Shown piece by piece: positions 51,001 through 64,000 of a DNA stretch of 64,000 nt. The position numbers and the translations under genes are program-made. This DNA comes from Petrolisthes cinctipes (Eukaryota; Arthropoda; Malacostraca; Decapoda; Porcellanidae), in contig JAWQEG010000003.1 of the NCBI GenBank assembly GCA_033782935.1, positions 2,058,501-2,122,500 on the forward strand, read 5' to 3'. The notes under the pieces were generated by a model, which saw only the letters and a program-made list of their open reading frames with translations, had not been told where the DNA came from and did no database searches. Within the stretch, counting starts at the first letter, position 1, and each line of letters begins with the position of its first letter.

Positions 51001-54000
51001 AAGCGATTTGTGCTAGAATTTTTTCAAAATATAGGCTCAAAACATGCAAAAAATTGATATTTTAAGTGTCCAAAGTCGATATGTGCATACATCATCTGTA
51101 CCCGTTTATATCTTAAATTCAGGCTCAAAACACCCGAAAATTCGATATTTGGGGGTCCCAGAAGTGATCTGTACATGCCTACTTAGTGCTAGAATATTTT
51201 CAAAATATAGGCCCAAAACATGCTAAAAATCGATATTTTAGGTGCCGAAAGTCGATATCTCAAATTCAGGGCCAAAACACGCGAAAATTCGATATTTTGG
51301 GGTCCCAGAAGCGAACTGTACATGTCTAGTCAGTGCTAGAATGTTTTCAAAACATAGGCTCAAAACATGCTAATAATCGATATTTTAAGTGTCCAAAGTC
51401 GATATGTGCATGCATCATCTGTACCCGTTTATATCTCAAATTCAGGCTCCAAACACCCGAAAATTCGATATTTTGGGGTCCCAGATGCGATCTGTACATG
51501 CCTACTCAGATGCAGGCCCAAAGCATACTGAAAATCGATATTTTAGGCGCCCAAAGTCAACATGTGTATGCATCGTCTGCACTCGTTTATATCTCAAATT
51601 CAACCTCAAAACACCCGAAAATTTAATAGTTTTGGGTCCCAGAAGCGATCTGTACATGTCAAGTAAGTGCTAGAATGTTTTCAAAATATAGGCTCAAAAC
51701 ATGCTAAAAATCGATATTTTAAGTGTCCAAAGTCGATAGGTGCATACATCTTCTTTACCCGTTTATATCTCAAATTCAGGCTCAAAACACCCGAAAATTC
51801 GATATTTTTGGGTCCTAGAAGCAAACTGTACATGCCTACTCCTAGTTAGAGTATTTTCAAAATACAGGCCCAAAACTTGCTGAAAATCGATATTTTAGGT
51901 GCCCAAAGTCAATATGTGCATGCATCTTCTGTACCCGTTTATATCTCAAATTCAGGCTCAAAACACTCGAAAATTCGGTATTTTTGGGTTCTAGAAGCGA
52001 TCTGTACATCCCTAATCCTAGTTAGAATGTTTTCAAGATACAGATCCAAAACATGCTCAAAATCGATATTTTATGTGCACAAAAGTCGATATCTCAAATT
52101 CAGGCCCAAAACACCAGAAAATTCGATATTTTGGGGTCCCAGAAGCGAACTGTACATGTCTACTCAGATGCAGGCCCAAAACAAGCTGAAAATCGATATT
52201 TTAGGTGCCCAAAGTCAATATGTGCATGCATCTTCTGTACCCGTTTATATCCCAAATTCAACCTCAAAACACCCGAAAATTCGTTATTTTGGGGTCCCAG
52301 AAGAGAACTGTACATGCCTACTCCGTGTTAGAGTATTTTCAAAATACAGGCCCAAAACATGCTGAAAATCGATATTTTAGGTGCCCAAAGTCAATATGTG
52401 CATGCATCTTCTGTACCCGTTTATATCTCAAATTCAGCCTCAAAACACCCAAAAATTCGATATTTTTGGGTCCCAGATGCGATCTGTACATGCCTACTCA
52501 AGTCTAGAATATTTTCAAAATATAGGCCCAAAACATGCTAAAAATCTATATTTTAGGTGCCCAGAGTCGATATCTCAAATTCAGGCCCAAAACACCCAAA
52601 AATTTGATATTTTGGGGTCCCAGAAGCGATCTGTACATGCCTACTCCGTGTTAGAGTATTTTCAATATACAGGCCCAAAACATACTGAAAATCGATCTTT
52701 TAGGTGCCCAAAAGTCGATATGTGGATGCATCTTCTGTACCCGTTTATATCTTAAATTGAGGCTCAAAACACCCGAAAATTTGATATTTGGGGGTCCCAG
52801 AAGCGATCTGTACTTGCCTATTCCGTTTTAGAGTATTTTCAAAATACAGGCCCAAAACAAGCTGAAAATCGATATTTTAGTTGACCAAAGTCAATATGTG
52901 TATGCATCTTCTGCACCCGTTTATATCCCAAATTCAACCTCAAAACACCCTAAAAATCGCTATTTTGGGGTCCCATAAGCGATCTGTACATGCCTACTCA
53001 GTGCTAGAATGTTTTCAAAGTATAGGCTCAAAACATGCTAAAAATCGATATTTTAAGTGTCCAAAGTCGATATGTGCATGCATCATCTGTACCCGATTAT
53101 ATCTCAAATTCAGGCTCAAAACACCCGAAAATTCGATATTTTGGGGTCCCAGAAGTGATCTGTACATCCCTACTTAGTACTAGAATATTTTCAAAATATA
53201 GGCCCAAAACATGCTAAAAATCGATATTTTAAGTGTCCAAAGTCGATAGGTGAATGCATCATCTGTACCCGTTTATATCTCAAATTCAGGCTCAAAACAC
53301 CCGAAAATTCGATATTTTGGGGTCCCAGAAGTGATCTGTACATGCCTACTTAGTGCTAGCATATTTTCAAAATATAGGCACAAAACATGCTAAAAATCGA
53401 TATTTTAGGTGTCCAAAGTCGATATCTCAAATTCAGGCCCAAAACACCCGAAAATTCGATATTTTGGGGTCCCAGATGCGAACTGTACATTCCTACTCCG
53501 TGTTAGAGTATTTTCAAAATACAGGCCCAAAACATACTGAAAATCGATCTTTTAGGTGCCCAAAAGTCGATATGTGCATGCATCTTCTGTACCCGTTTAT
53601 ATCTCAAATTCAGGCTCCAAAGACCCGAAAATTCGATATTTTGGGGTCCCAGAAGCGATCTGTACATGCCTACTCAGATGCAGGCCCAAAACATGCTTAA
53701 AATCGATATTTTAGGTGCCCAAAGTCAACATGTGTATGCATCTTCTGCACTCGTTTATATCTCAAATTCAACCTCAAAACACCCGAAAATTCGATAATTT
53801 TGGGTCCCAGAAGCGATCTGTACATGTCTAGTCAGTGCCAGAATGTTTTCAAAATATAGGCTCAAAACATGCTAAAAATCGATATTTTAAGTGTCCAAAG
53901 TCGATCTGTAACTCGTAGTTAGAGTATTTTCAAAATACAGGCCCAAAACATGCTGAAAATCGATATTTTAGGTGCCCAAAGTCAATATGTGCATGCATCT

Positions 54001-57000
54001 TCTGTACCCGTTTGTATATCAAATTCAGGCTCAAAACACCCGAAAATTCGGTATTTTTGGGTCCTAGAAGCAATCTGTACATCCCTTCTCCTAGTTAGAA
54101 TGTTTTCAAGATACAGACCCAAAACATGCTCAAAATCGATATTTTAGGTGCCCAAAAGTCGATATGTGCATGCATCTTCTGTACCCGTTTATATCTCAAA
54201 TTCAGGCTCAAAACACCTGAAAATTCGATATTTTGGGGTCCCAGAAGCGATCTCTACATGCCTACTTAGTGCTAGAATGTTTTCAAAATATAGGCTCAAA
54301 ACATGCTAAAAATCGATATTTTAAGTGTCCAAAGTCGATAGGTGCATGCATCATCTGTACCCGTTTATATCTCAAATTCAGGCTCAAAACACCCAAAAAT
54401 TCGATATTTTGGGGTCCCAGAAGCGATCTGTACATGCCTACTCAAGTCTAGAATATTTTCAAAATATAGGCCCAAAACATTCTAAAATTGATATTTTAGG
54501 TGCCCAAAGTCGATATCTCAAATTCAGGCCCAAAACACCAAAAAATTCGATATTTTGGGGTTACATAAGCGATCTGTACATGCCTACTCCGTGTTAGAGT
54601 ATTTTCAATATACAGGAACAAAACATACTGAAAATCGATCTTTTAGGTGCCCATAAGTCGATATGTGGATGCATCTTCTGTACCCGTTTCTATTTCAAAT
54701 TCAGTCTCAAAACACCTGAAAATTCGATATTTTGAGGTCCCAGAAGCGATCTGTACTTGCCTACTCCGTGTTAGAGTATTTTCAAAATACAGGCCCAAAA
54801 CAAGCTGAAAATCGATATTTTAGGTGACCAAAGTCAATATGTGTATGCATCTTCTGCACCCGTTTATATCCAAAATTCAACCTCAAAACACCCGAAAAAT
54901 CGATATTTTGGGGTCCCAGAAGCGATCTGTCCATGCCTACTCAGTGCTAGAATGTTTTCAAAATATAGGCTCAAAACATGCTAAAAATCGATATTTTAAG
55001 TGTCCAAAGTCGATTTGTGAATGCATCATCTGTACCCGTTTATTTCTCAAATTCAGTCTCAAAACACCCGAAATTTCGATATTTTGGGGTCCCAGAAGTG
55101 ATCTCTACATGCCTACTTAGTGCTAGAATATTTTCAAAATATAGGCCCAGAACATGCTAAAAAATGATATTTTAGGTACCCAAAGTCGATATCTCAAATT
55201 CAGGCCAAAAACACCCGAAAATTCGATAATTTGGGGTCCCTGAAGCGAACTGTACATGCCTACTCCGTGTTAGAGTATTTTCAAAATACAGGCCCAAAAC
55301 ATACTGAAAATAGATCTTTTAGGTGCCCAAAAGTCGATATGTGCATGCATCTTCTGTACCCGTTTATATCCCAAATTCAGCCTCAAAACACACGAAAATT
55401 CGATATTTTAGGGTCCCAGAAGCGATCTCTACATGCCTACTTAGTGCTAGAATGTTTTCAAAATATAGGCTCAAAACATGCTAAAAATTGATATTTTAAG
55501 TGTCCAAAGTCGATAGGTGCATGCATCATCTGTACCCGTTTATATCTCAAATTCAGGCTCAAAACACCCGAAATTTCGATATTTTGGGGTCCCAGAAGTG
55601 ATCTGTACATGCCTACTTAGTGCTAGAATATTTTCAAAATATAGGCCCAGAACATGATAAAAAATGATATTTTAGGTGCCCAAAGTCGATATCTCAAATT
55701 CAGGCCAAAAACACCCGAAAATTCGATAATTTGGGGTCCCTGAAGCGAGCTGTACATGCCTACTCCGTGTTAGAGTATTTTCAAAATACAGGCCCAAAAC
55801 ATACTGAAAGTCGATCTTTTAGGTGCCCAAAAGTCGATATGTGCATGCATCTTCTGTACCCGTTTATATCCAAAATTCAACCTCAAAACACCCGAAAATT
55901 CGATATTTGGGGGTCCCAGAAGCGAACTGTACATGCCTACTCCGTGTTAGAGTAATTTCAAAATATAGGCCCAAAACATGCTCAAAATCGATATTTTAGG
56001 TGCCCAAAAGTCGATATGTGCATGCATCTTCTGTACCCGTTTATATCTCAAATTCAGGCTCAAAACAACTGAAAATTCGATATTTTGGGGTCCCAGAAGC
56101 GATCTGTACATGCCTACTCAGTGCTAGAATATTTTCAAAATATAGGCCCAAAACATTCTAAAAATTGATATTTTAGGTGCCCAAAGTCGATATCTCAAAT
56201 TCAGGCCCAAAACACCCAAAAATTCGATATTTTGGGGTTCCATAAGCGATCTGTACATGCCTACTCCGTGTTAGAGTATTTTCAATATACAGGAACAAAA
56301 CATACTGAAAATCGATCTTTTAGGTGCTCATAAGTCTATATGTGGATGCATCTTCTGTACCCGTTTATATTTCAAATTCAGTCTCAAAACACCTGAAAAT
56401 TCGATATTTTGAGGTCCCTGAAGCGATCTGTACTTGCCTACTCCGTGTTAGAGTATTTTCAAATTACAGGCCCAAAACAAGCTGAACATCGATATTTTAA
56501 GTGACCAAAGTCAATATGTGTATGCATCTTCTGCACCCGTTTATATCCAAAATTCAACCTCAAAACACACGAAAATTCGATATTTTTGGGTCCCAGAAGC
56601 GATCTGTCCATGCCTACTCAGTGCTAGAATGTTTTCAAAATATAGGCTCAAAACATGCTAAAAATCGATATTTTAAGTGTCCAAAGTCGATTTGTGAATG
56701 CATCATCTGTACCCGTTTATTTCTCAAATTCAGTCTCAAAACACTCGAAATTTCGATATTTTGGGGTCCCAGAAGTGATCTCTACATGCCTACTTAGTGC
56801 TAGAATATTTTCAAAATATAGGCCCAGAACATGCTAAAAAATGATATTTTAGGTACCCAAAGTCGATATCTCAAATTCAGGCCAAAAACACCCGAAAATT
56901 CGATAATTTGGGGTCCCAGAAGCGAACTGTACATGCCTACTCCGTGTTAGAGTATTTTCAAAATACAGGCCCAAAACATACTGAAAATCGATCTTTTAGG

Positions 57001-60000
57001 TGCCCAAAAGTCGATATGTGCATGCATCTTCTGTACCCGTTTATATCCCAAATTCAACCTCAAAACACCCGAAAATTCGATATTTTGGGGTCCCAGAATC
57101 GAACTGTACATGCCTACTCCGTGTTAGAGTAATTTCAAAATACAGGCCCAAAACATGCTCAAAATCGATATTTTAGGTGCCCAAAAGTCGATATGTGCAT
57201 GCATCTTCTGTACCCGTTTATATCTCAAATTCAGGCTCAAAACACCTGAAAATTCGATATTTTGGGGTCCCAGAAGCGATCTGTACATGCCTACTCAGTG
57301 CTAGAATATTTTCAAAATATAGGCCCAAAACATTCTAAAAATTGATATTTTAGGTGCCCAAAGTCGATATCTCAAATTCAGGCCCAAAACACCCAAAAAT
57401 TCGATATTTTGGGGTTCCATAAGCGATCTGTACATGCCTACTCCGTGTTAGAGTATTTTCAATATACAGGAACAAAACATACTGAAAATCGATCTTTTAG
57501 GTGCTCATAAGTCTATATGTGGATGCATCTTCTGTACCCGTTTATATTTCAAATTCAGTCTCAAAACACCTGAAAATTCGATATTTTGAGGTCCCAGAAG
57601 CGATCTGTACTTGCCTACTCCGTGTTAGAGTATTTTCAAAATACAGGCCCAAAAGAAGCTGAACATCGATATTTTAGGTGACCAAAGTCAATATGTGTAT
57701 GCAACTTCTGCACCCGTTTATATCCAAAATTTTACCTCAAAACACCCGAAAATTCGATATTTTGGGGTCCCAGAAGCGATCTGTACATGCCTACTCAGTG
57801 CTAGAATATTTTCAAAATATAGGCTCAAAATATGCTAAAAATCGATATTTTAAGTGTCCAAAGTCGATATGTGCATGCATCATCTGTACCCGTTTATATC
57901 TCAAATTCAGGCTCAAAACACCCGAAAATTCGATATTTTGGGGTCCCAGAAGTGATCTGTACATGCCTACTCCGTGTTTGAGTATTTTCAAAATACAGGC
58001 CCAAAACATACTGATTATCGATCTTTTAGGTGCCCAAAAGTCGATATGTGCATGCATCTTCTGTACCCGTTTATATCCCAAATTCAACCTCAAAACACCC
58101 GAAAATTCGTTATTTTGGGGTCCCAGAAGAGAACTGTACATGCCTACTCCGTGTTAGAGTATTTTCAAAATACAGGCCCAAAACATGCTGAAAATCGATA
58201 TTTTAGGTGCCCAAAGTCAATATGTGCATGCATCTTCTGTACCCGTTTATATCTCAAATTCAGGCTCAAAACACCCGAAAATTCGATATTTTGGGGTCCC
58301 AGAAGCGATCTGTACATGCCTACTCAGGTCTAGAATATTTTCAAAATATAGGCAAAAAACATGCTAAAAATCGATATTTTAGGTGCCCAAAGTCAATATC
58401 TCAAATTCAGTCCCAAAACACCCATAAATTCGATATTTTGGGGTCCCAGAAGCGATCTGTACATGCCTACTCCGTGTTAGAGTATTTTCAATATACAGGC
58501 CCAAAACATACTGAAAATCGATCTTTTAGGTGCCCAAAAGTCGATATGTGGATGCATCTTCTGTACCCGTTTATATCTCAAATTTAGGCTCAAAACACCC
58601 GAAAATTCGATATTTGGGGGTCCCAGAAGCGATCTGTATTTGCCTATTCCTTGTTAGAGTATTTTCAAAATACAGGCACAAAACAAGCTGAAAATCGATA
58701 TTTTAGGTGACCAAAGTCAATATGTGTATGCATCTTCTGCACCCGTTTATATCCCAAATTCAACCTCAAAACACCCTAAAATTCGATATTTTTTGGTCCC
58801 AGAAGCGATCTGTACATGCCTACTCAGTGCTTGAATGTTTTCAAAATATAGGCTCAAAACATGCTAAAAATCGATATTTTAAGCGTCCAAAGTCGATATG
58901 TGCATGCATCATCTGTACCCGTTTATATCTCAAATTCAGGCTCAAAACACCCGAAAATTCGATATTTTGGGGTCCCAGAAGCGATCTGTACATTCCTACT
59001 CTGATGCAGGCCCAAAACATGCTGAAAATCGATATTTTAGGTGCCCAAAGTCAACATGTGTATGCATCTTCTGCACTCGTTTATATCTCAAATTCAACCT
59101 CAAAACACCCGAAAATTCGATAATTTTGGGTCCCAGAAGCGATCTGTACATGTCTAGTCAGTGCTAGAATGTTTTCAAAATATAGGCTCAAAACATGCTA
59201 AAAATCGATATTTTAAGTGTCCAAAGTCGATCTGTAACTCGTAGTTAGAGTATTTTCAAAATACAGGCCCAAAACATGCTGAAAATCGATATTTTAGGTG
59301 CCCAAAGTCAATATGTGCATGCATCTTCTGTACCCGTTTGTATATCAAATTCAGGATCAAAACACCCGAAAATTCGGTATTTTTGGGTCCTAGAAGCGAT
59401 CTGTACATCCCTTCTCCTAGTTAGAATGTTTTCAAGATACAGACCCAAAACATGCTCAAAATTGATATTTTAGGTGCCCAAAAGTCGATATGTGCATGCA
59501 TCTTCTGTACCCGTTTATATCTCAAATTCAGGCTCAAAACACCTGAAAATTCGATATTTTGGGGTCCCAGAAGCGATCTCTACATGCCTACTCAAGTCTA
59601 GAATATTTTCAAAATATAGGCCCAAAACATTCTAAAAATTGATATTTTAGGTGCCCAAAGTCGATATCTCAAATTCAGGCCAAAAACACCCGAAAATTCG
59701 ATAATTTGGGGTCCCTGAAGCGAACTGTACATGCCTACTCCGTGTTAGAGTATTTTCAAAATACAGGCCCAAAACATACTGAAAATAGATCTTTTAGGTG
59801 CCCAAAAGTCGATATGTGCATGCATCTTCTGTACCCGTTTATATCCAAAATTCAACCTCAAAACACCCGAAATTTCGATATTTTGGGGTCCCAGAAGTGA
59901 TCTCTACATGCCTACTTAGTGCTAGAATATTTTCAAAATATAGGCCCAGAACATGCTAAAAAATGATATTTTAGGTACCCAAAGTCGATATCTCAAATTC

Positions 60001-60139
60001 AGGCCAAAAACACCCGAAAATTCGATAATTTGGGGTCCCTGAAGCGAACTGTACATGCCTACTCCGTGTTAGAGTATTTTCAAAATACAAGCCCAAAACA
60101 TACTGAAAATAGATCTTTTAGGTGCCCAAAAGTCGATAT

Positions 60140-60816
60140 GTGCATGCATCTTCTGTACCCGTTTATATCCCAAATTCAGCCTCAAAACACACGAAAATTC
60201 GATATTTTAGGGTCCCAGAAGCGATCTCTACATGCCTACTTAGTGCTAGAATGTTTTCTAAATATAGGCTCAAAACATGCTAAAAATCGATATTTTAAGT
60301 GTCCAAAGTCGATAGGTGCATGCATCATCTGTACCCGTTTATATCTCAAATTCAGGCTCAAAACACCCGAAATTTCGATATTTTGGGGTCCCAGAAGTGA
60401 TCTGTACATGCCTACTTAGTGCTAGAATATTTTCAAAATATAGGACCAGAACATGATAAAAAATGATATTTTAGGTGCCCAAAGTCGATATCTCAAATTC
60501 AGGCCAAAAACACCCGAAAATTCGATAATTTGGGGTCCCTGAAGCGAACTGTACATGCCTACTCCGTGTTAGAGTATTTTCAAAATACAGGCCCAAAACA
60601 TACTGAAAATCGATCTTTTAGGTGCCCAAAAGTCGATATGTGCATGCATCTTCTGTACCCGTTTATATCCAAAATTCAACCTCAAAACACCCGAAAATTC
60701 GATATTTTGGGGTCCCAGAAGCGAACTGTACATGCCTACTCCGTGTTAGAGTAATTTCAAAATATAGGCCCAAAACATGCTCAAAATCGATATTTTAGGT
60801 GCCCAAAAGTCGATAT
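60140..60816 (+). repeat. 677-bp tandem duplication, copy 1
   Basis: Landmarks near 60,138 and 60,530 recur near 60,815 and 61,207, exactly 677 bp on. The rare variant ATGTTTTCTAAATATAGG near 60,252 recurs near 60,929, which fixes the pairing. The unit spans about four monomers of mixed length. Confidence 0.86.
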
Positions 60817-61493
60817 GTGCATGCATCTTCTGTACCCGTTTATATCCCAAATTCAGCCTCAAAACACACGAAAATTCGATATTTTAGGGTCCCAGAAGCG
60901 ATCTCTACATGCCTACTTAGTGCTAGAATGTTTTCTAAATATAGGCTCAAAACATGCTAAAAATCGATATTTTAAGTGTCCAAAGTCGATAGGTGCATGC
61001 ATCATCTGTACCCGTTTATATCTCAAATTCAGGCTCAAAACACCCGAAATTTCGATATTTTGGGGTCCCAAAAGTGATCTGTACATGCCTACTTAGTGCT
61101 AGAATATTTTCAAAATATAGGCCCAGAACATGATAAAAAATGATATTTTAGGTGCCCAAAGTCGATATCTCAAATTCAGGCCAAAAACACCCGAAAATTC
61201 GATAATTTGGGGTCCCTGAAGCGAACTGTACATGCCTACTCCGTGTTAGAGTATTTTCAAAATACAGGCCCAAAACATACTGAAAATCGATCTTTTAGGT
61301 GCCCAAAAGTCGATATGTGCATGCATCTTCTGTACCCGTTTATATCCAAAATTCAACCTCAAAACACCCGAAAATTCGATATTTTGGGGTCTCAGAAGCG
61401 AACTGTACATGCCTACTCCGTGTTAGAGTAATTTCAAAATATAGGCCCAAAACATGCTCAAAATCGATATTTTAGGTGCCCAAAAGTCGATAT
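60817..61493 (+). repeat. 677-bp tandem duplication, copy 2
   Basis: Second copy of the 677-bp unit, with a few private changes such as GGGTCCCAAAAGTG near 61,069 and GGGTCTCAG near 61,388. The corresponding place in the 31-32-kb block has a single instance, so this is a local gain. Confidence 0.84.
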
Positions 61494-64000
61494 GTGCATG
61501 CATCTTCTGTACCCGTTTATATCTCAAATTCAGGCTCAAAACAACTGAAAATTCGATATTTTGGGGTCCCAGAAGCGATCTGTACATGCCTACTCAGTGC
61601 TAGAATATTTTCAAAATATAGGCCCAAAACATTCTAAAAATTGATATTTTAGGTGCCCAAAGTCGATATCTCAAATTCAGGCCCAAAACACCCAAAAATT
61701 CGATATTTTGGGGTTCCATAAGCGATCTGTACATGCCTACTCCGTGTTAGAGTATTTTCAATATACAGGAACAAAACATACTGAAAATCGATCTTTTAGG
61801 TGCTCATAAGTCTATATGTGGATGCATCTTCTGTACCCGTTTATATTTCAAATTCAGTCTCAAAACACCTGAAAATTCGATATTTTGAGGTCCCAGAAGC
61901 GATCTGTACTTGCCTACTCCGTGTTAGAGTATTTTCAAAATACAGGCCCAAAACAAGCTGAACATCGATATTTTAAGTGACCAAAGTCAATATATGTATG
62001 CATCTTCTGCACCCGTTTATATTCAAAATTCAACCTCAAAACACCCGAAAATTCGATATTTTTGGGTCCCAGAAGCGATCTGTCCATGCCTACTCAGTGC
62101 TAGAATGTTTTCAAAATATAGGCTCAAAACATGCTAAAAATCGATATTTTAAGTGTCCAAAGTCGATTTGTGAATGCATCATCTGTAACCGTTTATTTCT
62201 CAAATTCAGTCTCAAAACACCCGAAATTTCGATATTTTGGGGTAACAGAAGTGATCTGTACATGCCTACTTAGTGCTAGAATATTTTTTAAAATATAGGC
62301 CCAAAACATGCTAAAAATCGATATTTTAGGTGCCCAAAGTCGATATCTCAAATTCAGGCCCAAAACACGCGAAAATTCGATATTTTGGGGTCCCAGAAGC
62401 AAACTGTACATGCCTACTCCGTGTTAGAGTATTTTCAAAATACAGGCCCAAAACATACTGAAAATCGATCTTTTAGGTGCCCAAAAGTCGATATGTGCAT
62501 GCATCTTCTGTACCCGTTTTTATCTCAAATTCCGGCTCCAAACACCCGAAAATTCGATATTTTGGGGTCCCAGAAGCGATCTGTACATGCCTACTCAGAT
62601 GCAGGCCCAAAACATGCTGAAAATTGATATTTTAGGTGCCCAAAGTCAACATGTGTATGCATCTTCTGCACTCGTTTATATCTCAAATTCAACCTCAAAA
62701 CACCCGAAAATTCGATAATTTTGGGTCCCAGAAGCGATATGTACATGTCTAGTCAGTGCTAGAATGTTTTCAAAATATAGGCTCAAAACATGCTAAAAAT
62801 CGATATTTTAAGTGTCCAAAGTCGATCTGTAACTCGTAGTTAGAGTATTTTCAAAATACAGGCCCAAAACATGCTGAAAATCGATATTTTAGGTGCCCAA
62901 AGTCAATATGTGCATGCATCTTCTGTACCCGTTTGTATATCAAATTCAGGCTCAAAACACCCGAAAATTCGGTATTTTTGGGTCCTAGAAGCGATCTGTA
63001 CATCCCTTCTCCTAGTTAGAATGTTTTCAAGATACAGACCCAAAACATGCTCAAAATCGATATTTTAGGTGCCCAAAAGTCGATATGTGCATGCATCTTC
63101 TGTACCCGTTTATATCTCAAATTCAGGCTCAAAACACCTGAAAATTCGATATTTTGGGGTCCCAGAAGCGATCTCTACATGCCTACTTAGTGCTAGAATG
63201 TTTTCAAAATATAGGCTCAAAACATGCTAAAATTCGATATTTTAAGTGTCCAAAGTCGATAGGTGCATGCATCATCTGTACCCGTTTATATCTCAAATTC
63301 AGGCTCAAAACAACTGAAAATTCGATATTTTGGGGTCCCAGAAGCGATCTGTACATGCCTACTCAGTGCTAGAATATTTTCAAAATATAGGCCCAAAACA
63401 TTCTAAAAATTGATATTTTAGGTGCCCAAAGTCGATATCTCAAATTCAGGCCCAAAACACCGAAAAATTCGATATTTTGGGGTTCCATAAGCGATCTGTA
63501 CATGCCTACTCCGTGTTAGAGTATTTTCAATATACAGGAACAAAACATACTGAAAATCGATCTTTTAGGTGCTCATAAGTCTATATGTGGATGCATCTTC
63601 TGTACCCGTTTATATTTCAAATTTAGTCTCAAAACACCTGAAAATTCGATATTTTGAGGTCCAAGAAGCGATCTGTACTTGCCTACTCCGTGTTAGAGTA
63701 TTTTCAAAATACAGGCCCAAAACAAGCTGAACATCGATATTTTAAGTGACCAAAGTCAATATGTGTATGCATCTTCTGCACCAGTTTATATCCAAAATTC
63801 AACCTCAAAACACCCGAAAATTCGATATTTTTGGGTCCCAGAAGCGATCTGTCCATGCCTACTCAGTGCTAGAATGTTTTCAAAATATAGGCTCAAAACA
63901 TGCTAAAAATCGATATTTTAAGTGTCCAAAGTCGATTTGTGAATGCATCATCTGTACCCGTTTATTTCTCAAATTCAGTCTCAAAACACCCGAAATTTCG

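Larger units (their letters stand above)
1..64000. repeat. Continuous higher-order tandem satellite array, ~176-bp monomer
   Basis: Every part of the window reads as head-to-tail copies of one AT-rich monomer. Recurrent landmarks in nearly every copy are GGCTCAAAACA or GGCCCAAAACA, AAAATCGATATTTT, GTGCATGCATC, ACCCGTTTATATC, AAAATTCGATATTTT, GGGGTCCCAGAAG and CTGTACATGCCTAC. Measured landmark spacings are 176, 177, 147, 158/159, 162 and 81 bp, and they sum exactly over the stretches I walked (for example 5,216 to 6,132). I saw no inverted monomer, no inserted element and no non-repeat stretch. Established knowledge: arrays of nucleosome-scale monomers with higher-order repeats typify eukaryotic centromeres and pericentromeres. 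Inference: this is such an array, possibly plant. The family name is unknown to me. Confidence 0.97.
50070..64000 (+). repeat. Right block: re-occurrence of 26.4-36.2 kb at ~22.6-24.3-kb offset
   Basis: The stretch 50,080-50,550 follows 26,420-26,890 (offset 23,659), sharing rare variants such as CCAAAAGAGGATATGTG and CTTCGGTACCCG. The stretch 52,880-53,200 follows 28,598-28,920 (24,283), 53,353-57,000 follows 29,218-32,870 (24,134-24,135), and 57,678-58,700 follows 35,045-36,180 (22,633, then 22,795). The 81-bp landmarks are at 50469, 53859, 59185 and 62780. Identity is lower than within the ~8.6- and ~8.9-kb pairs. Confidence 0.85.

Noticed and set aside
1..64000. CRISPR array
   Set aside because: The repeats are contiguous with no unique spacers, and the unit length and hierarchy fit a eukaryotic satellite.
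1..64000. Assignment to a known satellite such as the Arabidopsis 178-bp, Brassica 176-bp or human alpha satellite
   Set aside because: The length is similar, but the monomer does not resemble the sequences I remember for these families. A database search would be needed, so I leave the family and species open.

Overview
The whole 64-kb window is one uninterrupted, head-to-tail satellite DNA array. I found no credible protein-coding gene, RNA gene, transposable element, CRISPR array or unique sequence. The repeat is AT-rich: a representative monomer is about 35% GC by hand count. The basic unit is 176 bp (177 bp when one A is inserted), in one orientation throughout, giving roughly 380-390 monomers. 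A pure, higher-order satellite with a nucleosome-scale monomer points to a eukaryotic centromeric or pericentromeric (less likely subtelomeric or knob) heterochromatin block. The monomer length fits plant centromeric satellites, but I do not recognise the family, so taxon and chromosomal location are inference.

Monomer anatomy. The 176-bp monomer is itself an old dimer of two 88-bp halves, here called A and B. They align without a gap at about 57 of 88 positions. Length variants recur in a fixed order: 147 bp (29 bp lost from half A), 158/159 bp (18 bp lost from half B), 161/162 bp (15 bp lost from half B), 81 bp (an A/B hybrid half-unit, 17 copies) and a bare 88-bp half-B unit (2 copies).

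Layout. 1 to ~5,160: irregular mosaic with ~2.8-kb and ~4.1-kb spaced resemblances and some back-to-back 147-bp units. ~5,165-7,000: a 916-bp six-monomer module in tandem. ~7,540-16,250 and ~16,440-24,650: a tandem segmental duplication with offset 8,900 bp, falling to 8,401 bp after a three-monomer (499-bp) loss in the second copy; a ~2,930-bp higher-order repeat lies inside each copy. ~24,650-33,110: higher-order repeat with ~2.9-3.1-kb spacing. ~33,115-41,690 and ~41,690-50,070: a second large tandem duplication with offset 8,560 bp, shifted by later 177-bp and 352-bp changes. ~50,070-64,000: largely a re-occurrence of 26.4-36.2 kb at offsets of about 22.6-24.3 kb, plus local 1,623-bp and 677-bp duplications.

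Nothing here works as genes. The architecture records unequal exchange or conversion at five nested scales: 88 bp, 176 bp, ~0.9-3 kb, ~8.6-8.9 kb and ~24 kb. The open frames that can be drawn through the array are by-products of the repeat. Large-duplication boundaries are estimated by eye to within tens of bases, and identities are counts from partial reading.
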